The position numbers were made by a program, and so were the translations under genes. A model generated the notes under the pieces. It was not told the origin of the DNA. It worked only from the letters and a program-made list of their open reading frames with translations, and searched no databases. This document shows positions 57,150-64,000 of a DNA stretch of 64,000 bases, piece after piece. Position 1 is the first letter of the stretch. Every line of letters starts with the position of its first letter. The DNA is from Tupaia tana (Eukaryota > Chordata > Mammalia > Scandentia > Tupaiidae): contig JAKSZU010000025.1 in NCBI GenBank assembly GCA_026018925.1, positions 20,005,391 to 20,069,390 of the forward strand. The letters are read 5' to 3'.

Positions 57150-57290
57150 ATGATTCTTTCATTTACTAAGGATTTATTGATCACCTGCTATATCCTCTGA
57201 GTACTAAAGTTACAGCAAATGCGCAAAAAACAAACAGACCAAACAAAATGAGAATCACTTCCCAGGTGGGGCCTCTATTCTGCTGAAGTG
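57150..57290 (+). mobile_element. Ancient repeat start fragment
   Basis: TTCATTTACTAAGGATTTATTGATCACCTGC with CAGGTGGGGCCTCTATTCTGC (in parts) resembles the start of the ancient repeat seen at 18936. Confidence 0.4.
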
Positions 57291-57494
57291 GAGTTTGAAA
57301 TATTGAGTGTCAATTATTAATATTGTTCTGGCAGCACTGTGGATAATCAGATTTCAGGACATTGGTGAAGAAATGTTATGTTTGAGTGGACGTGGACTTT
57401 CGGTGATTTGTCTAACTTTTAAAGCATTTGTATTTATACACCTAAATGACTTATTTTGGTGCAATGGATTATTCTCTCCTGCTTTTAAAATTAT
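57291..57494. other. No feature recognised
   Basis: Unique sequence. The frame at 57307-57522 has no recognised domain. Confidence 0.45.
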
Positions 57495-57786
57495 TTTATT
57501 TATGTATTATTTATTTTCCTAATTTTCTATAGAGTGCATGCGCTCATTGGAGAGACAGAGACAGAGAGACAGAAAGTGAGAAAGCACCTTCTAGGGGAAA
57601 TGGCTGCTCTGTAATCCCTAGCATGATTTTCAAGCCAATGTGTTTGAACCACTCAGTTAGAAAGCACCCCCTAGGAGAAATGACTGCTCTGTAATCCCTA
57701 GCATGTTTTTCAAGCCAACGTGTTTGAACCACTCAGTTGTCCATGTGGGATCCAGCAGCCTTAACTCTCATGCCACCAACTGGCCC
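57495..57786 (-). mobile_element. Old SINE with internal 78-bp tandem duplication
   Basis: GAGTGCATGCGCTCATTGG, GAAAGTGAGAAAGCACC, then the unit from about GAAAGCACC to CCACTCAGTT repeated twice (57580-57658 and 57659-57737) with about six differences, then ATGTGGGATCC and CCACCAACTGGCCC. Confidence 0.85.
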
Positions 57787-58048
57787 TTATTTTAATTATC
57801 TTCTAAGACAAGGTGTGATTGTTATTATCCTTCCGCCTCAGTCTCCAGCTGACAACACAGGTGTGTGCCACCAAGTCTGGGTAATTTTTAGACATGATCT
57901 TGTTTTGTTGTTTGATCCAGCCTCAAGCTCACTGGAGTCACTGGAAGCCAGAGCTTCCAGCCTTCGGGTGGAACCTGATATCATACCTGGGTCTCCCAGG
58001 TGGTCCTATCTGTGGGACACAGCATCTTAGCAGCCCATGCTCACAGCT
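57787..58048 (-). mobile_element. tRNA-7SL composite SINE (Tu-like)
   Basis: On the minus strand a tRNA-like head (GGTCTAGCTGTGAGC..., with decayed promoter) is followed by GTGAGCTTGAGGCTGG, AAAATTACCCAGACTTGGTGGC and ACACACCTGTGTTGTCAGCTGG, typical of 7SL-derived SINEs (motifs read in parts). It abuts another SINE at 57786. Confidence 0.7.
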
Positions 58049-59224
58049 AGACCTGTTGAAAATGTTTTTAGAATGTACTTTTATACAATAATTTCGTCTG
58101 TTTTAGGGAAATGTCAGTGGACAGGGACGACAGTCATTTTCAATGCAGAGTACTCATTACATTTCGAAAAAAGCTACTGTACTATCTTTGGTTGTGATAA
58201 TGGTATTATTGATAAAAATGCTGATTTGCTTATATATTATCCTGGAAGTGCCTCTTGTGGGAATAATTTAACATGCATTCATAGACTAGAGATACAGTAA
58301 GAAACAAGCTGTCTATAAAAATGGAAACAAGCGTTATGTTTCAAAAATCTCAGACATAGTTAAAATGTCTCTATTACTCTTCAAAAATGTATGCTAGAGA
58401 AGCACATTACTTTTCAGAAATGAGATAAGAAGGGAACCAAAGCAATAAGATGGGTTGTAAATAGCTAATAGGATGATCTGAGGCTTTTATTAAAACTGCT
58501 TAGAAAAACATTCTGATTTGCCATAAAGCTGTGATGCTTAAAACTGTGCACCTTATAACATAATCAATCCATCTGTAAGATTATACCTGTGAACGATCTC
58601 TTCCATGCGGACAACAGAAAACAAGTGACAATAACATTTCATAGCAGCAACTTTGAAATAACAAAAACAAATGGAATCGACCCAGTTCTTCACCTACAGG
58701 AGAGCAAAAAATAAATTTAGTTTAATTGTACGAAGAAATGTCATTTAGTAGAAAAATGAATAATTATAATAACATATATCCATGGGATTAAATATTAAAC
58801 ATGTCTTTGATTAAAAATGAAACTCAGAGTAGATATAGTATAGGTCCAATGATATAAAATATGTTAAAATTGAAGAAAGGGAGATCTATAAGACTGGTGA
58901 GACGGAATAATTGTCTCTGTCTTGTAAAAATAAGGGTGTTCCCAAAATAGAAAAATATTTTTATTTGCTATATAACTATTTTTTGAAAAAATATATATTT
59001 ATAATGTTTATAACACATACAGTATATGCAAGAGATATTAATGTAGACACACATATTTAGAAGAATGTATAGCATATATGAATAGTTTCTACATTTATCA
59101 TTTTACTCTATATTTATCATTTTTATTCGAATGCAACATTTAATAACAGAGTTAATCAATCAGAGTTTTGGAAGGTGATGTCTAGCATGTATAATTTTAA
59201 CAGCTTCCCATGTATTCTTTTGCA
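58049..59224. other. No gene confirmed
   Basis: A 65-codon stretch to 58300 follows an acceptor-like TTTTAG (58101-58106) and is cysteine-containing, but has no homology I recognise. The rest is AT-rich. Confidence 0.4.
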
Positions 59225-59500
59225 TACAAAGTTTGAGACCTCTGAGGAATGCATAATAATCAGACTTGCAAATTAGGAAGATCATTTTGGGAGTCACTTG
59301 ATTGGTAAATTGGAAGCAGATAAAACAAAAAGCAAGACAATCTGGATGGAGACTATTTCAGTTTTCACTAAAGATGTGATGAGTTCTTAAACTAGGTCAC
59401 TGGAAAGGCAGTGCAGGAGTAGATATGTTCTCAATTAGCAAAATTTGCTGCATAATTGATGACGTGTGGGGATCATAATTATGGGACAATGAGAACTCTA
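59225..59500 (+). mobile_element. Ancient mammal-wide repeat fragment
   Basis: AGATCATTTTGGGAGTCACTTG, TCTGGATGGAGACTATTTCAG, GATGTGATGAGTTCTTAAACTAGG and GGAAAGGCAGTGCAGGAG (in parts) follow the order of the 3' portion of the repeat at 18936. Diverged. Confidence 0.4.
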
Positions 59501-60378
59501 GGAAATGTAACGTATTTCTAGATTGTAGAGCCAATTGGTTTACCACGTATCCAGTAGAGAAAACTGACATGGGAGACGTCCGAGGGAAAGAAATCTAGTG
59601 TCCTCTGAGAAGTGTCCAGAGTAACGTGACTGGGCTAGATGTAGACATGGACGACCATTAGGCCATGGAATACACAGGGCTATGACTCTCATGACCAGAG
59701 GTTTCATAGCTAATGACTGATCTTTTCTAGAAAGAAAATGTAAAGTTAGAATTAAAAATACAGAGGAAAACATAAACGGGTTGATCACTTCACCATTTCA
59801 ACCTGAGCAAGACACAAAGAAAACTAAGACATAGGGAGAGGAAATCATTTTCAAGGATTTTCATAGATTCATTGCTACAGAAAATGTAAGACAATAGATG
59901 CTGAGACTGGGTTGTGAAAACATAGGTGAAGAGCAGAAAGACCTGTACACAAGATCGAAGCGAAACACTGGGAATATTTATAAGAACAACAAGTAGATTT
60001 ATTAAATAATAAAAATAATCTAAACATCCAAGAATGTGGAATTAAATATATACACGCATACACGTTTTTTAAAATTAAGTTCAAGTTGCAATTATAAATA
60101 TAAAATCATACTTGAACTGTAACGATCACTTATTACAAGTTAGGTTGTGAGAGTACAGCTTCTGTGGTGGAAGAGACAGCATATTGGACTGCAGAGCTGG
60201 AAGCCACATGCTGTCTGCCTAGTCTAGAAGAGTGGTCCATAAATGTCTCCATCTCTTTCTTGCGTCATTTTCTTCTTATTGATGTTTTTCTTTAAATTAG
60301 ATCATGTTTGTAATAAATCATAGTTTATACTCTTGTAATTACATTCACGTACATTCTTCTGCATAAATTAGTACATGA

Positions 60379-60381
<3 letters not shown>
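59501..60381. other. No feature recognised
   Basis: Unique sequence without coding signal. Confidence 0.45.

Positions 60382-60412
<31 letters not shown>
60382..60412. repeat. (CA)n microsatellite
   Basis: About 15 CA units. No SINE recognised around it, unlike the other CA arrays. Confidence 0.95.
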
Positions 60413-60416
<4 letters not shown>

Positions 60417-61359
60417 CATCTATCTACCTGACCTGTGTATAATCCACCCACATTTTCTTCTGCCTACTATTTCTCTTGCCCAGTTGCAAGTGCATTCTGT
60501 ACTCACATGTCCCAGTTCCACTATTATTCTCCTTAGAGACCAGTTCATCCAGGTTGTTATCAAAACCACTTCCCTAAAACATCTTTTCTCAAGGGTACAA
60601 ATAACCTCTTGGATACGAATTTTCCTAACCAAAGCGAGGCACGCTTATTATTTGGCGATCAGAATTTCAGCAAGTGGATTATTCCTTCCTCTTTTGGCTT
60701 GAAGAAAATATCTTCCCATTGTTTTCCTTGTGTTTTATTGAATATTTATAAGTCTTCTCTAGTACATCAATTGCAAGTGAAAATGGAGGCAAAATGATGA
60801 TAAAGAAAATAGACAAGAAGAATAAAAGTAAAATGAGAATGAAGAGGAATTTTCTCTTGGATATCAAGCCTGACTCTCCAGACTCTGGAGTAACTGTATG
60901 AATGCTTTTGAGATTTAAATTGCACACAGTGAAGAAAGGAAGCATTTTGGTATAAAAAGCATATCATAAAAGCAATGATATCAGTTTGAACATGAAAACT
61001 TGACATGTCCATGAGATATCCGAAGGCTAGTAGGTATTTAAATACACGAGGTTTAAGCCATTCTTAGAGAGATGGAATTTAAACTCATGAATTAGAGGAG
61101 ATATCTTAAAGAAATAGTGTTGGTGATTGTTATTTGGAAATCTCAAATATTTAGAGTTTGATTACATGAAAAGGAACTAGAAAAGAATATGTTTGAAATG
61201 GAAAGACTGACCAGTAAAATGAGAAGGAAGTAGAGAGAATAACAGAGATGGAACTAAGAAGGAAAAGTTTTTACACACATATATATTGTACATATTATCC
61301 TGAGCTTAAAAAAGTGTAAAATAATGGAATTCAAATCAGAAACAAATTAAAATAATAAT
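60413..61359. other. No gene recognised
   Basis: AT-rich. Overlapping short frames at 60420-61012 on both strands have no recognisable domain. Confidence 0.45.
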
Positions 61360-61565
61360 CATTCTTTTGATTGGAATTAAAACCCATAATATATTGATGA
61401 TATTGGAAAAGAACATGTCTACGAGATTTCTAGACTGGCTGAGATTGAGGTTAATAAGGATGGTGGATCCCTCAGTATGCACACGCATGTAAAAATTCTT
61501 TAAACTGTACACATAAAGGTTGTGCATTTTGAAACCTATATTTTATATCTCAATTAGAAAAAAAT
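61360..61565 (+). mobile_element. L1 3' end (old)
   Basis: GGTTAATAAGGATGGTGGATCC is followed by AAACTGTACACATAAAGGTTGTGCATTTTG and CTCAATTAGAAAAAA (in parts), typical of the end of L1M-type 3' UTRs. Confidence 0.65.
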
Positions 61566-61993
61566 AGTTATAATTTGATTTGTTTTCATAGCAGAAAACA
61601 TTAAGATTTCTGCAGAACTATTTTATCACCAATATAACATCACATTTGAGCTTGAGTTATGACAACCATTAAACTAACAATTCATTAAGCAGTTAAAAAA
61701 TTACTTCATGTTGCTATAAATATTATTGGTACATTGTGTCTAAGTCATTAGCTCTCAGTATTGGAGTGGTATGGGATTAAGCAATACATTAGGTTATAAA
61801 ATGTAAATGAATTAGCAGTTTGAAGTCATTATAGGGAATTTAGAATGTTCTATCACAATAGTCTATAAATCATCTTGGAAACCTTTCATCTCAACAGGTT
61901 GCTGACACCCTTAGAAGGATTAATGATAGTGATTCATTATCATTTTTGTCTCATTCTAAGTCTATCCTTTTAACTGCATAAGAATTGACATTA
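61566..61993. other. No feature recognised
   Basis: AT-rich unique sequence. Confidence 0.5.
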
Positions 61994-62007
61994 AAAACAA
62001 ATTTAGA

Positions 62008-62258
62008 GACCCAACCAGGTGTCATAATGGTTAAGGCAACTGGATCCCACATGGCTGACTACACAGTTAAGAGTCCAGGACTGGCAGTTTGAGAAACACC
62101 CTGGTCATGTGTGCATGCCCATCCAAAATGCTGAGAGGAGAGTGAAGGAAAAGGGACTGATGTGGTCACACTCTCTGGGTGGTGGTTTCTCACTTTCCCT
62201 CTCTGTCTCTCTCTGATCTGCACTGGTTCCCAATAGTAAAATAAAAAATAAACAATAT
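62008..62258 (+). mobile_element. Old-type tRNA-derived SINE with perfect duplication
   Basis: CCCAACCAGGTGTCATAATGG head, GAGGAGAGTGAAGGAAAAGGG body, CT-rich section and A/T tail. The duplication AAAACAAATTTAGA lies at 61994-62007 and 62259-62272. Old-type diagnostic bases yet intact flanks. Confidence 0.92.
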
Positions 62259-62272
62259 AAAACAAATTTAGA

Positions 62273-62792
62273 AATTATTGCAACATTGGCACATTACTAT
62301 AGCTCATAGTAACTATGAAAAAAGATAGATTCAACAAGTGACGTTTAGAAATTTTAGCTAACTTAATATTTCAAGCATGTTGTCTCACCGAACTATGCAC
62401 TCCTCCACCTTCCAAAACAAAACAAAACTCTGTCAATATTTGTCAATGTTTGTCAGGAAAACTTGACAGAAAAAAGAAAATACTGGCAACTCCTGTGTGT
62501 GAGTGTGATCTAACTAAGGCTCACACTGTGACATTAGACTATAGAGATGATTTTTGTTGGAGGCAGGGAAATTATTTCGATGTCCCAAAGAGATCATCTG
62601 TAATTTGGTATCTCCTTAACTTTATACATAGTTGCCAACTACGTCCTGGATTCTTCATACATGGTACTGCATTCCCTAGAAATGCATTAGTGTTTAAAGT
62701 AACTCTACATCTTTCCAACAGCAGAGAAGCCTTCACCATTTTCTATGGGTGATGCTGTATTTTGTGTTTTTGCCCATGTTCAGAGTCTTTTT
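62273..62792. other. No gene confirmed
   Basis: The 100-codon frame at 62450-62752 has no recognised domain and no start or splice context that I would trust. (AAAAC)n patch at about 62413-62428. Confidence 0.4.
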
Positions 62793-62876
62793 ATTTTGGA
62801 GAGGATTTTTGCTATAGGGTGCATGCACTCTCCAGAAAGACAGGGAGAGACAGAAAGTGAGAAATCAGCCCTCTGG
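62793..62876 (-). mobile_element. SINE 3' fragment
   Basis: GGAGAGGATTTTTGCTATAGGG through AAGTGAGAAATCAGCCCTCTGGG. The head and half the body are missing; a second SINE follows at once. Confidence 0.85.
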
Positions 62877-63117
62877 GTTTTTTTTTAATGTTTTATTTTG
62901 CTAGCCTGTGCATGTGCTCACTGGTGAGGGACAGAGAGAGATTAGGAAAGTGAGAAGGCATACCCACAGGGGATAGCCATGCTGCAAGCCCTTTTCTTCC
63001 ATTGTCCTTTCAGGGATTTGGGGCAAGCATGTTCTTCAAGGCCCTGGGTCTGGGACTCAAACCACACAGTCTGCCGTATGGGATCCAGCTGCCCTAGCTA
63101 CCATGCCACTGGCTAGA
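62877..63117 (-). mobile_element. Old tRNA-derived SINE
   Basis: Poly-T, TGTGCATGTGCTCACTGGTG, GCAAGCCCTTTTCTTCC, CTGGGACTCAAACCACACAG and a head ending CCACTGGCTAGAC. It probably inserted into the fragment at 62793 or replaced its head. Confidence 0.85.
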
Positions 63118-63605
63118 CTCTCAAGCTGTTTTGTGTGTCTGTGCTAGTATTGGGTCCTTACTATTCCACCCCTTTTGAATGGTGCAAAGCACTGATTATA
63201 TGTTTCTGCCTAGACACAGGAATGAATTCTGGACTGATTAAGGTCACAGCAAAGCCGTGACATCCTAGCCTTTTCAAAACCCATGCTTTACTCTTTTGAA
63301 ATGTTTGGAAAGTATTCATTAAATCCTTCATATTACATTGACTACTGATTATGTAACAACCTAGCCTGTGTTCAGTGAACCAAATAATTTCAGGTGTGTG
63401 TTTCAGGTATAAAAATCTCCTATAAATGACTGTTTCTGATATTTAAATATAGACCTTTGAACATAATACACTAATACACTGTCACAATTTGAACATTCTC
63501 ATAACATTAGAATAAATAAAAAATCAAGCTCAGTGTACAACTGAAAAATGGCAGGTCCCCCCCAAAAAAAAAAATCCCAGAAAAACAAATAGAAAATCTA
63601 AGGTA
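63118..63605. other. No feature recognised
   Basis: Unique AT-rich sequence. Confidence 0.5.
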
Positions 63606-63912
63606 TGAAGGTTTGGTCCCACCAAAAATGTGTATGTTAAAATCCTAATCTACAAGGTGATGACATTAGGAGATGGGGGCCTTTGGGAGTGATTAAGTCT
63701 TAAAAGAAACCTCCGAGAAAGCTTTTCCCCTTCACCATGTGAGGGCATAGCCAGAAGACGCTACATGGAAGTCAGGAAGCACATTGTCAAAAACTGCCAA
63801 AACTGCCTTGATCTTGAATTTGCAGCCTTCAGAACTGTGAGAAAGAAATGTGCATTGTTATAAGCCACTGCCTACGGTATTCATTTATAGAAGCCAGAAG
63901 AGAATAAGATAG
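63606..63912 (+). mobile_element. Ancient LTR (MaLR-like), plus strand
   Basis: AAAATGTGTATGTTAAAATCC, GGGGGCCTTTGGGAGTGATTAAG, CACCATGTGAGGGCATAGCC, CTTGATCTTGAATTTGCAGCC and ATAAGCCACTGCC (in parts). Near full length, same family as 44851. Confidence 0.72.
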
Positions 63913-64000
63913 ATCTCTATATTCGTATTAGCATTTAATGCTGAGAACAATTAAGAAGAAGAGGCAGGCAATAGGAGGGAAAATAAATATTGGATTCTCT

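Noticed and set aside
62450-62752. 100-codon open frame
   Set aside because: No recognisable family, no splice or promoter context; expected by chance in this length of sequence.
1-64000. Bacterial, phage or defence-type gene system
   Set aside because: Retroposon content, microsatellites, composition and lack of coding density are those of a mammalian intergenic region.

Overview
This window is mammalian intergenic DNA. I find no intact protein-coding gene, rRNA, functional tRNA, CRISPR array or bacterial feature. Open frames are short. The longer ones lie inside repeats or low-complexity tracts, and all the recognisable content is transposable elements of very different ages.

The dominant element is a tRNA-derived SINE, about 45 copies including fragments. 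It is about 250 bp long: a tRNA-like head with RNA polymerase III A and B boxes, a unique body containing a C6-T-G6 palindrome, a CT-rich 3' section and a poly-A tail. The youngest copies keep their CpGs and are flanked by near-perfect 12-15 bp target-site duplications (TSDs). Older copies are CpG-depleted and often carry (CA)n or (GA)n arrays. A second, rarer class joins a tRNA-like head to 7SL RNA-derived sequence (33735-34047, 57787-58048). 7SL SINEs are known only from Euarchontoglires, no canonical Alu or B1 is present, and tRNA-7SL composites are described from tree shrews (Tu elements). My best guess is therefore a tree shrew (Tupaia), inferred from memory of those families and not verified.

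Layout. 1-15 kb: young and old SINEs, an ancient LTR (3720-4140), a SINE with a long TTCTC tract (10.8-11.2 kb) and a solo LTR on the minus strand (13990-14625). 15.4-17.8 kb: a HAL1/L1 relic carrying a reverse-strand L1-like 3' end, which in turn carries a young SINE. 18-24 kb: ancient mammal-wide repeats, LTR relics and diverged SINEs. 25-35 kb: AT-rich and element-poor, with one 78-bp mariner-type MITE (28753-28830). 35-40 kb: dense SINEs, including SINE-in-SINE nesting and a tail-to-tail SINE palindrome, and an old L1 3' end. 41-48 kb: LTR relics, a second MITE (45801-45879), an L1-like relic and three young SINEs. 48-64 kb: further SINEs, LTR relics, L1 and MIR fragments.

No genes act together here. 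The interest lies in the transposon history: a two-copy mariner MITE family, SINE subfamily structure, possible conserved RNA folding in the SINE, and nested insertions that give relative ages.
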